Positions 25,541-32,960 of a stretch of 64,000 nt of DNA are shown here, piece by piece (the first letter of the stretch is position 1; each line of letters starts with the position of its first letter). The notes beneath the pieces were generated by a model. The model searched no databases, was not told the origin of the DNA, and saw only the letters and a program-made list of their open reading frames with translations. The stretch lies in NCBI GenBank assembly GCA_945860705.1, contig CAMART010000004.1, positions 1 through 64,000 on the forward strand, in the 5' to 3' direction. This DNA is from Chitinophaga pinensis (GTDB lineage: Bacteria; Bacteroidota; Bacteroidia; Chitinophagales; CAMDFR01). Made by a program: the position numbers and the translations under genes.

Positions 25541-26989
25541 TTATGGTCCTACATTTCCTTTGATAAATGAGCTAGCATATGCACCATCTACGAGGCCAAT
25601 AAGTCTGTTTGAATTTCTTTTGATAGCATTTCCTGCTGGGCCACTCAAAGGACCAAAAGCTGGTACTAGTCCGCCTGGTATAGGTATAGGAACTGTAACT
25701 GTACCTACAAATGGTATACTTACACTTAAATCTAAATCCAAGTCTAAAAACCCTCTATTTCCTACTTGACCAAAACCACCGCCATTTCCACCACCTCCAC
25801 TTGGAGTGATAGTGAGTGTTGCTATAGATATAGAAATAGGAATAGGTGCGCTTGCACTACCTCCTAAGCCAGGAACTGAGAGTACCCCACCTGTAGCATT
25901 TGTACCATCTTCAAATACTCCAACACCTGAAGGAACTGTACCGCCTAGTCCATTTTCTGAACCTCCACCACCACCTAAGCCAGCTCCAAGTGTAAATGTA
26001 CCTCCAATAATAGGTATTGGAAATGAAAAACTTAGACCTACACTTCCTCCACCACTTCCACCACCAAAAATGTATCCATTGTTTAGCAATGTAGTTTTAC
26101 AAGTAAGATTCATAGCATTCCCCCCAGGGTTTCCAGGATTACCCGGTATACCTCCAGAAAAACTACCACCTATACCTCCATCTCCACCTTTACCTAATAT
26201 ATTTCCATTATTGATAAATCCTACATGTGAACGTGTATCTAAGTTTCCTGAGCTATATGCAGGATTTGATGTACTACCAGAACCTAAAGTTACTCCTGGT
26301 GCAACATCTACTATCACGCATATGGGAGTACCAGGACCTGGAAGACCGTTTGCCGATTGAAGATTGTAGTTTGCTGTACTACTATTTATATTTACACGAA
26401 TACATGGCTCTACTACAACATTATACACTAATAATCGAATATTGCTACCACATACTCCTTGTATGATGATAGGATATGTGCCTGGTGTACTAAAAATAGA
26501 CGCCGTAACATGCAAGCCTACTGAACCAAAACTATCTACAGCACTAGTATCAAGTGTAGCTGACATCCCTGCTGGCAAACCAGCAATGGTGAGTATATTT
26601 ATAGTTTGTGCAGAACCACCCGTTTGTCTTATATCTATAGTAGTAGAAACCGTATCTACCAATGTTCTATCTATAGTACCACTTGTAGAACTTAAAGTCA
26701 TCAAAAACTCACACTCATTGCAACTTCTTTGATATGCATTGAGCCAGCACTCGCCAGTATAATATTGCAAAAAACTATCTGTGGTATTGAAAATGACTAA
26801 GCCTTGAGCAGGATTGAATATCGCATTTCTTTCATTGGTACTTAATCTCGGAGGCAAAAACCCTTTGTTATGACTCTCTAAATGCAGTACTGCAGAAGAA
26901 TCTGGGATAAGTATGTTGATACCTACCTGTGCTGTAGACACTTTACAAAGTATAACAATAGTCGCTAATAAGAATATAATTTTTCTCAT
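25541..26989 (-). CDS. Glycine-rich secreted surface protein with Bacteroidota fibre-type N-terminus
   Basis: 482 residues with a signal peptide (MRKIIFLLATIVILCKVSTAQ). Directly after it comes VGINILIPDSSAVLHLES, then NKGFLPPRLSTNERNAI and GLVIFNTTDSFLQYYTGECW. This opening is shared by many Bacteroidota cell-surface and tail-fibre-like proteins. Residues 210-470 are a low-complexity glycine-rich region (GGDGGIGGSFSGG, GGGSGGGSVG, GGGGNGGGFGQVG) interrupted by short PIPI repeats, suggesting a glycine-rich structural or silk-like domain. No sorting domain is visible at the end. It is probably extracellular or outer-membrane associated; the role is unknown. Confidence 0.75.
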   Translation of the reverse strand: MRKIIFLLATIVILCKVSTAQVGINILIPDSSAVLHLESHNKGFLPPRLSTNERNAIFNPAQGLVIFNTTDSFLQYYTGECWLNAYQRSCNECEFLMTLSSTSGTIDRTLVDTVSTTIDIRQTGGSAQTINILTIAGLPAGMSATLDTSAVDSFGSVGLHVTASIFSTPGTYPIIIQGVCGSNIRLLVYNVVVEPCIRVNINSSTANYNLQSANGLPGPGTPICVIVDVAPGVTLGSGSTSNPAYSSGNLDTRSHVGFINNGNILGKGGDGGIGGSFSGGIPGNPGNPGGNAMNLTCKTTLLNNGYIFGGGSGGGSVGLSFSFPIPIIGGTFTLGAGLGGGGGSENGLGGTVPSGVGVFEDGTNATGGVLSVPGLGGSASAPIPISISIATLTITPSGGGGNGGGFGQVGNRGFLDLDLDLSVSIPFVGTVTVPIPIPGGLVPAFGPLSGPAGNAIKRNSNRLIGLVDGAYASSFIKGNVGP

Positions 26990-27014
26990 ATAATTAATTG
27001 AGAGTGGAAAGATA

Positions 27015-27022
27015 CAAAAATA
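27015..27022 (-). promoter_or_regulatory. TAnnTTTG (-7) promoter box of the glycine-rich protein gene
   Basis: TATTTTTG on the minus strand, 25 bp before the start codon. Confidence 0.4.
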
Positions 27023-27053
27023 ATGAAAAATATAAATGAATAAAAAATAAACA

Positions 27054-28349
27054 CTACTTATTCACTGCTATATTTATTAAAACTGCATTACCACCATTTA
27101 CGCTTGTTTCGAAATTGATTTTTTTATCAGCAGTATATTGTACATTTTGAATCAACTCACCATCCAATGCATCTTTAAATTTATCTGCATAAGTAGATTT
27201 TGAGCTCTTGTTTATAGCCTCATTTAACTTATTAAAATCTATAGGTGATTTGGTAAATACCACTGTGATATAGTCCTTTGTACCTTTATCATCTACCATC
27301 ATACTTTTATCTTTTGGAAACAATCGAGTTCCGGTAATACCACAATAAGGTGAATGTTTTGGAGTATATGGAAAAAGTACATAGCTACTTCCATCGGTTT
27401 CTTGTCCAAAAATATATGTATAACATTCGATACTATTGGTGACTTCTACTTTAAACTTAGTTCCAACGGGCACTTTGCTAGTTGTTTCAAAATTATTTTC
27501 TCCAGTTTTTTTCAGTGTGATATACGAGTTGTCTTTATTATTTACTATTCCAAAACTTACCGCATATTTATCAGCTTTTGCTTCGGCTACTTTACCCATT
27601 GGCCAAACTCCATAAGCCTCTTTTGCAAAATATTTAAAATCATTATATCTCACCCAACCAAAACCATTTTCACCCCAGTTTTTGCCCCAGCTATTCATTA
27701 TCTGAAAAGAACCGCCTTCTAGATTATCATCATAACCAACTATGCACATAGCATGTCCACCAAACCCACTCATTCCATAGTCTTCCTGTTTGGGTATCCA
27801 TACTTTTTGACCTTCCATTTCACGCATGAAAGAGCCACCAACCATCATACCTATTACTACAGGAGAGCCTTGTGAAATATGTTGACGCATAGCATTCAAA
27901 TCTGGTGTGTATTCATCACCATCCATAGTTAGCCTTGTAAAACCCTTTGTTTTATAGTTTTGAGCCATAGACTGCAAAGTAGTACCTGGTTGTTTTTGAC
28001 AATCTTCGTCATTATATGCAAATTTTGAAAATGGCACAGCTCCTTTATTCTGCATATAATCCATAGCATATTGAATATATGAACCTTGGCATTCTTCATT
28101 CAATTTTATTTGATTGTACAAAAATGATGGACTAAATCTTACTGAATTGGGATCTTGACCAGTACGTTGAGCTTCTAAAACAGTTCGAGCAGCATAAGCA
28201 CTACTCCATGCTACACAAGAACCTTGTTGTCCTTGGTTCATTATTTCAGGACAATATTTTTGTAAAGAAACTGATTCTGGAAGTGGATTTTTATCATTAT
28301 AAGCGAGTGGCTCATATACAGCCGCTTCATCATACACCGATTGTTTCAT
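27054..28349 (-). CDS. Papain-like (C1) cysteine protease with DUF4384 domain, 3' part of a frameshifted gene
   Basis: The peptidase domain has oxyanion Gln39 and nucleophile Cys45 in NQGQQGSCVAWSSAYA, His199 in GFGGHAMCIVGYDDN and Asn219 in IMNSWGKNWGENGFGWVRY. A DUF4384-like domain follows (about 285-400: YIFGQETDGSSYVLFPYTPKHSPY...KDKSMMVDDKGTKDYITVVF). The first ATG is not the true start. In this frame upstream residues read NFFGGGSAINNIASFATGCD, continuing the open frame at 28373-28594 across a run of six A. The original protein would be membrane-anchored with the protease outside the inner membrane. Confidence 0.85.
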   Translation of the reverse strand: MKQSVYDEAAVYEPLAYNDKNPLPESVSLQKYCPEIMNQGQQGSCVAWSSAYAARTVLEAQRTGQDPNSVRFSPSFLYNQIKLNEECQGSYIQYAMDYMQNKGAVPFSKFAYNDEDCQKQPGTTLQSMAQNYKTKGFTRLTMDGDEYTPDLNAMRQHISQGSPVVIGMMVGGSFMREMEGQKVWIPKQEDYGMSGFGGHAMCIVGYDDNLEGGSFQIMNSWGKNWGENGFGWVRYNDFKYFAKEAYGVWPMGKVAEAKADKYAVSFGIVNNKDNSYITLKKTGENNFETTSKVPVGTKFKVEVTNSIECYTYIFGQETDGSSYVLFPYTPKHSPYCGITGTRLFPKDKSMMVDDKGTKDYITVVFTKSPIDFNKLNEAINKSSKSTYADKFKDALDGELIQNVQYTADKKINFETSVNGGNAVLINIAVNK

Positions 28350-28372
28350 ATCACAACCCGTTGCAAAAGAGG

Positions 28373-28594
28373 CTATATTATTGATAGCTGAACCGCCACC
28401 AAAAAATTTAAAAACATAGATTTAATTATACCTGTTGAAAGTGGCAATGTAAATAAACCAAGCAAAGACAATAATATATAAACGATTCTTCCTCCTTTAC
28501 CTCCACCACCTGAGTTACCTCCACCACCTCTTCCTCTTGAAGGTATATCATTTTGAGAACTTTGATTCTCGTCATCCACCATTCTTATTGGCAT
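28373..28594 (-). CDS. N-terminal membrane-anchor part of the frameshifted papain-like protease
   Basis: 73 codons starting MPIRMVDDENQSSQND, then a Gly/Arg-rich stretch (RGRGGGGNSGGGGKGG) and one membrane helix (IVYILLSLLGLFTLPLS). It ends in an unrelated-looking LVAVQLSII after the A6 run at 28401-28406. As I recall, Bacteroidota C1 proteases of this type start with the same acidic, glycine-rich leader and helix, so this is most likely the missing first part of the downstream protease. Whether the shift is real or a homopolymer error cannot be told from one sequence. Confidence 0.6.
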   Translation of the reverse strand: MPIRMVDDENQSSQNDIPSRGRGGGGNSGGGGKGGRIVYILLSLLGLFTLPLSTGIIKSMFLNFLVAVQLSII

Positions 28595-28695
28595 AATCTA
28601 TTTTGTTTAAGTTTTAAAACATAAATATATAGAATGTTAAAATAATAATTAAAAAAAGTATTGATATTGATTCGCTAAAATGCATAAGAAAAGCC

Positions 28696-28703
28696 TAAAT
28701 TTG
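28696..28703 (+). promoter_or_regulatory. TAnnTTTG (-7) promoter box of the PorE-like gene
   Basis: TAAATTTG, 9 bp before the ATG at 28713. It favours that start over the in-frame ATG 33 bp upstream. Confidence 0.45.
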
Positions 28704-28712
28704 TATAGCAAT

Positions 28713-30689
28713 ATGTATTACAAATATTTTTTAATCTTACTTACAAGTATCCTTTTCATCAGCTCTTGCAAAACTAAGCAACTAGCTATCGATGGCACTA
28801 AAGCATATGAAAGCAAACAATATGCATTGGCTACTGAACTTTTGCCAAAAGAACTTTCTGCACTAAAAACTACAGAAGAGAGATACAACAAAACACTGAT
28901 GACTGCTCGTGCATTTGATGCATATAACAATCCATCTGATGCTGTAAAATGGTATGAAAAAACTTTAGAAATAAAAGAGACTGGCGATATACTTTTTGAA
29001 TATGCACTAGAACTGAAAAAAAACGAAGACTACAAAAAAGCAATTTCTGTTTTTGAAAAAATACTAGCAGAAGACAAAGATTTAGAACCTGAATGTAGAA
29101 GACACATAGAAATATCTCAACTTGCGCAAGTATGGATGAACGAAGCTCAAAGTGCCAAAGCTATAAATCTTGAAACCATTAATAGTAGTGCTAGTGATTA
29201 TGGTTCGTATAAATTAAAAAATGGCACAATTATTTTTACAAGTGATAGAACTGATGCAACTGGAGATAAAAAGTATACTTGGACACAAGAAAAATTTGGT
29301 GATTTGTATAGTACTTCAAAAAATGGCAACAACTATGAAGCACCTATAAAATTTAGCAATCTGAACACAAATTACTACGAAGGGACACCCTGTTTTACAA
29401 AAGATAACAATACAATGTATTTTACAAGATGCGGTAGTGATGGTATAAAAAACGACTACTGTTCCATATACAAAAGCACATTTGATGGAGTGAATTGGAG
29501 CGAAGCCGAAAAAATAAATCTCCTTCATGATTCATGTAATGTTGGTCAACCATTCTTGAGTCCAGATAATAAAATACTCTATTTTGTATCTGATGAAAAA
29601 GGAGGATTTGGAGGCAAAGATATTTATAGCGTACCTATCACAGCAGATGGTATGGGCGAAGTGAGCAATCTAGGCACCTATGTAAATACCGAATCAGATG
29701 AAATGTTTCCAACATTGGATAATACCAACACCTTATATTTCTCTTCTACTGGTCATAGTGGCTTGGGTGGACTAGACATATTTCGTGCTACAAAAGAAAA
29801 AAACATTTGGAAAAACATAGATAATATGCGCTATCCGATAAATAGTGGTGCGGATGATTTTTATTTGTTTATGGAAAAAACAAAACCTAGCAGTGTAGCT
29901 GACACATTATTGAAAAGTGGCTACTTAAGTTCATCTAGAAAAAATGGAAAAGGTTTTGATGATATTTATTCTTATGAGCTTTATCTAAAAAATAATTTTG
30001 TTTTGGTGGTAAAAGTTTTTGCAAAAAAATACGAAAATCCAGAAGATTCTAAAAGCAAAGTTATTGATATAGAATTGCTGAAAGATGCAAAAGTAGAACT
30101 GAGTAGTGAGCTAGTAAAGTCCTTATTAACTGATGAAAAAGGCTTAGCAAAATTTGATTTAGAAAAAGAAAAAAACTACTCAATAGTTGCCACTAAAAAT
30201 GGCTACTTGAAAAACACAGCTACAACTAGTACTATTGGCAAAATAGATGCTTCTAGAAATGAAATAGTGATACAAGTAGATATAGAATTGGAAAAAATAT
30301 TTAGCAATAAAGATATTGAAATATCTAATATCTATTATGACTTAGATAAAGCAACATTGCGTCCAGAATCGTTCCCAGCATTAGATACTTTATTAGCTAT
30401 ATTCAAACAAAATCCAGATATCACTGTAGAAATAGGCTCACATACTGACTCGCGTGGAAGCGATGCATACAACTTAAAATTATCGCAAGCACGTGCTCAA
30501 AGTGTGGTTGATTATTTGATAACTAAAGGAATAGAAACTGAAAGACTGATAGCAAAAGGCTATGGCGAAACAAAACTCCTCAACAACTGTGGCAATGATG
30601 TGAAATGTACTGAAGAAGAACATCAACGCAATAGAAGAACTACCTTCAGAGTTGTAGGCCAAAAAATAAGTATAGAGAGTAAGGAATAA
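28713..30689 (+). CDS. OmpA-family lipoprotein with TPR, WD40-like, CRD and OmpA domains (PorE-like)
   Basis: The start gives MYYKYFLILLTSILFISSC, a lipoprotein signal with lipobox ISSC. Domains in order: TPR-like helices (about 20-135), a PD40/WD40 propeller (about 150-390, blades such as GQPFLSPDNKILYFVSDEKGGFGGKDIY), a carboxypeptidase-regulatory-like beta sandwich (about 415-515) and a C-terminal OmpA peptidoglycan-binding domain (IGSHTDSRGSDAYNLKLSQARAQSV...NRRTTFRV). This order and the roughly 660-residue length match PorE, the T9SS lipoprotein of Porphyromonas gingivalis that binds peptidoglycan. Bacteroidota have several paralogues, so PorE function is likely but not proven. Confidence 0.85.
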   Translation: MYYKYFLILLTSILFISSCKTKQLAIDGTKAYESKQYALATELLPKELSALKTTEERYNKTLMTARAFDAYNNPSDAVKWYEKTLEIKETGDILFEYALELKKNEDYKKAISVFEKILAEDKDLEPECRRHIEISQLAQVWMNEAQSAKAINLETINSSASDYGSYKLKNGTIIFTSDRTDATGDKKYTWTQEKFGDLYSTSKNGNNYEAPIKFSNLNTNYYEGTPCFTKDNNTMYFTRCGSDGIKNDYCSIYKSTFDGVNWSEAEKINLLHDSCNVGQPFLSPDNKILYFVSDEKGGFGGKDIYSVPITADGMGEVSNLGTYVNTESDEMFPTLDNTNTLYFSSTGHSGLGGLDIFRATKEKNIWKNIDNMRYPINSGADDFYLFMEKTKPSSVADTLLKSGYLSSSRKNGKGFDDIYSYELYLKNNFVLVVKVFAKKYENPEDSKSKVIDIELLKDAKVELSSELVKSLLTDEKGLAKFDLEKEKNYSIVATKNGYLKNTATTSTIGKIDASRNEIVIQVDIELEKIFSNKDIEISNIYYDLDKATLRPESFPALDTLLAIFKQNPDITVEIGSHTDSRGSDAYNLKLSQARAQSVVDYLITKGIETERLIAKGYGETKLLNNCGNDVKCTEEEHQRNRRTTFRVVGQKISIESKE

Positions 30690-30717
30690 TTTTGAATTAT
30701 GAATTTTGAATTATGAA
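30690..30717. repeat. Heptamer tandem repeat behind the PorE-like gene
   Basis: Four 7-bp units, TTTTGAA and TTATGAA alternating twice, starting on the base after the TAA stop. Confidence 0.85.
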
Positions 30718-30824
30718 ATCAAAAGTTTTTTAATAGCTTATTTTAAAACAATTAATTACTAATCATATATCATTAAATCTACGAAAGAATAATATTATAG
30801 AAAAATCTCATTAATATCTAGCAT

Positions 30825-30887
30825 CTTAATACTTAATACTTGATTCTTGATACTTACTTCTTGGTTCTTGATACTTGATACTTAAAA
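30825..30887. repeat. Nine-unit heptamer tandem repeat (CTTGATA type)
   Basis: Nine consecutive 7-bp units beginning CTT: CTTAATA twice, CTTGATT, CTTGATA, CTTACTT, CTTGGTT, CTTGATA twice and CTTAAAA. It ends 3 bp from the stop of the downstream minus-strand crotonase gene. Confidence 0.9.
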
Positions 30888-30890
30888 AAC

Positions 30891-31670
30891 CTACCAAACA
30901 ATTTTTTCTTTAGCTAAGAATGAAGCGATGCCCTTTTTGCAATCTTTGGTGGCACGTGCTGTAGCATTCATTTCAGCTGCATAATTCAGCGCATCAAAAT
31001 CTTTCATGTTTTGAACTGCACTTATCATAGACTTGGTTATTTTCAATGAGTCGCCACTAGTCTCTTTACAAAGCTTTTGAGCAAATGAAAACACCTCATC
31101 TTGTATTGTATCTTTTGACACTACTTCATGAATGATGCCCATATCTTTTGCTGTTTGAGCTGTTATGAGTTTGCCAGTAAGTAATAATTCTTTTGCTTTG
31201 GTCTCTCCTATTTTTCTTAATAAAAAAACCATCACAATAGCAGGCACAAAACCAATCTTTACTTCGGTATATCCAAACTGTGCTTCTGGCACTGCAAATG
31301 TAAAATCTGCCACTGTAGCCAATCCACAACCACCAGCAATAGCATGACCTTCTACTTGTGCAATGATTATTTTATTGTGCATATACATGTGGTGGTAGAG
31401 CTCCTTTAGAAACTGAGAATCTGCTAGATTTTCTTCGTAGGTATTTTTTTGTAAACTCTGTAGATATTGCAAATCTGCACCTGCGCTAAATACTTCTCCA
31501 TTGGCACGAAGCACAATAACTTTTGTATCCTCATCTTCTTCTGCTAAAATAAAAGCATCTTTTAGTTCTGCTACAAACTGATGGTTGAATGCATTTCTTT
31601 TATCTACTCTATTGAGTGTGATATATCTCACTCGCTCTTTTACTTCACATTGTATATATTCGTAGTTCAT
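30891..31670 (-). CDS. Enoyl-CoA hydratase/isomerase family protein (methylglutaconyl-CoA hydratase-like)
   Basis: A 259-residue crotonase. Oxyanion-hole segments are GEVFSAGADLQYL and GHAIAGGCGLATVADF. Of the two classical Glu, the first is Gly116 and the second is Glu136 in GYTEVKIGFVPAIV. One-Glu crotonases with TEVKxGxxPA occur among methylglutaconyl-CoA hydratases of leucine breakdown, so that role is plausible. It differs clearly from the two-Glu hydratase at 10512-11291. No leucine-degradation genes are next to it. Confidence 0.88.
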   Translation of the reverse strand: MNYEYIQCEVKERVRYITLNRVDKRNAFNHQFVAELKDAFILAEEDEDTKVIVLRANGEVFSAGADLQYLQSLQKNTYEENLADSQFLKELYHHMYMHNKIIIAQVEGHAIAGGCGLATVADFTFAVPEAQFGYTEVKIGFVPAIVMVFLLRKIGETKAKELLLTGKLITAQTAKDMGIIHEVVSKDTIQDEVFSFAQKLCKETSGDSLKITKSMISAVQNMKDFDALNYAAEMNATARATKDCKKGIASFLAKEKIVW

Positions 31671-31691
31671 ATTTCATTTACTTTATGACTA

Positions 31692-31699
31692 CAAATTTA
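31692..31699 (-). promoter_or_regulatory. TAnnTTTG (-7) promoter box of the minus-strand crotonase gene
   Basis: TAAATTTG on the minus strand, 21 bp before the start codon. Confidence 0.45.
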
Positions 31700-31728
31700 T
31701 CTTGTTTCAGTAGATTAAATGAAAAATA

Positions 31729-32832
31729 TTATAAACTAATATTGATTTGACTAAATGTTGTTTTATCAGAAGTATTTGCGTCTCCCAATTGACCATGTTG
31801 ATTTTTGCCTGCTCCCCAAACTGTATTGTCATTTTTTATTATCAATACATGATCCATACCACAAGCCACTTCTTTTACATTACTTGCCACTTGGGTGTAT
31901 TGACTTACACTTGCTGTAGTAACATTTCCGTATGCACCAGATCTATTCTCACCTGTTACCCAAAGTGTATTATCGTTTTTTATAATCATTGAATAAACTC
32001 CACCTGTTTCTATAGATTTTACATTATTAGTTATTTGTTTAAATACATTACTGTTCGTGATTGTATTATCACCAAATTGACTTGAAGCATTATTGCCAGA
32101 TGCCCAAACTGTTCCATCTGTTTTCAAAACAACAGAGTGTAATAAACTTGAAGAAACATCTTTCACATTATTCATTATTTTTTTAAAATTAGTTACATTC
32201 ATAGTATTTGTAGTATCTCCTAATTGACCATAAAAATTAAATCCTGCAACCCATAAACTATTATCGGCCTTGATAACAAGCGAGTGATTACCTGCTGATG
32301 CTTTTATCACATCGTCCATTACTTGTATAAATGTAAATGAAGCAGTAGTAGTGCCATTACCCAACTCTCCATGCAGATTTGAGCCAGTAGCCCAAAGTGT
32401 ACTATCTTTTTTCACTATCAAAGAAAAATCATAACCAGACGAGATAGACATTACATTATTGGTTATATATCTTAAATCTCCTGATCCACTGAAATTATGA
32501 CCTAATTGCCCAGTATTATTTCTACCCGCAGTCCATAAGGTGCCATCATTTTTAAGTATAAAAGTAGAATTAAGAAAAGTAGATATGGCTATCACTCTAT
32601 CAGTAATATATTTAAAAGTATCACTATCTACAATACTACTATCACACAACTGGCCACTTGCATTTCTACCAGAAGCCCAAAGCGTTCCATTTGATTTTAA
32701 GATAAGCGAATGTGCATCACCTGCTACTATTGCTGGAGTAGTATTGATATAAGTGATATTATTATTGTCATCATTGTTTCTACAAGATACCGCTACGAAT
32801 AATACTAGGATAAAAAGAAATACATGTTTCAT
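31729..32832 (-). CDS. RCC1-repeat lipoprotein
   Basis: The start is at MKHVFLFILVLFVAVSC, a lipoprotein signal (lipobox AVSC); an in-frame ATG 27 bp upstream is less likely. The mature 350 residues are six to seven repeats of about 48-50 residues of the form HSLILKSNGTLWASGRNASGQLGD...FKxIxxNVKSIxxG, the RCC1 beta-propeller repeat. The protein should be a seven-bladed propeller anchored in the envelope. In one repeat the usual G of QLGD is C (QLCDSS). RCC1 propellers bind proteins or ligands; the partner here is unknown. Confidence 0.88.
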   Translation of the reverse strand: MKHVFLFILVLFVAVSCRNNDDNNNITYINTTPAIVAGDAHSLILKSNGTLWASGRNASGQLCDSSIVDSDTFKYITDRVIAISTFLNSTFILKNDGTLWTAGRNNTGQLGHNFSGSGDLRYITNNVMSISSGYDFSLIVKKDSTLWATGSNLHGELGNGTTTASFTFIQVMDDVIKASAGNHSLVIKADNSLWVAGFNFYGQLGDTTNTMNVTNFKKIMNNVKDVSSSLLHSVVLKTDGTVWASGNNASSQFGDNTITNSNVFKQITNNVKSIETGGVYSMIIKNDNTLWVTGENRSGAYGNVTTASVSQYTQVASNVKEVACGMDHVLIIKNDNTVWGAGKNQHGQLGDANTSDKTTFSQINISL

Positions 32833-32856
32833 AATTATTGTTTTTATTTGAATAGT

Positions 32857-32864
32857 CAAATATA
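32857..32864 (-). promoter_or_regulatory. TAnnTTTG (-7) promoter box of the RCC1 gene
   Basis: TATATTTG on the minus strand, 24 bp before the chosen start. Confidence 0.45.
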
Positions 32865-32960
32865 AGACGAATAGCAGAATAAATAATATCGTAAATTAAT
32901 AAGTTTGTGATAAAATTATTAATGAATCACTATTGATTTATATTATTTCAGTAGAATATT

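Noticed and set aside
25806-26360. Long proline-rich open frame on the plus strand
   Set aside because: It is the antisense of the glycine-rich region of the 25541-26989 gene (GGN/CCN mirror) with no start context or family match.
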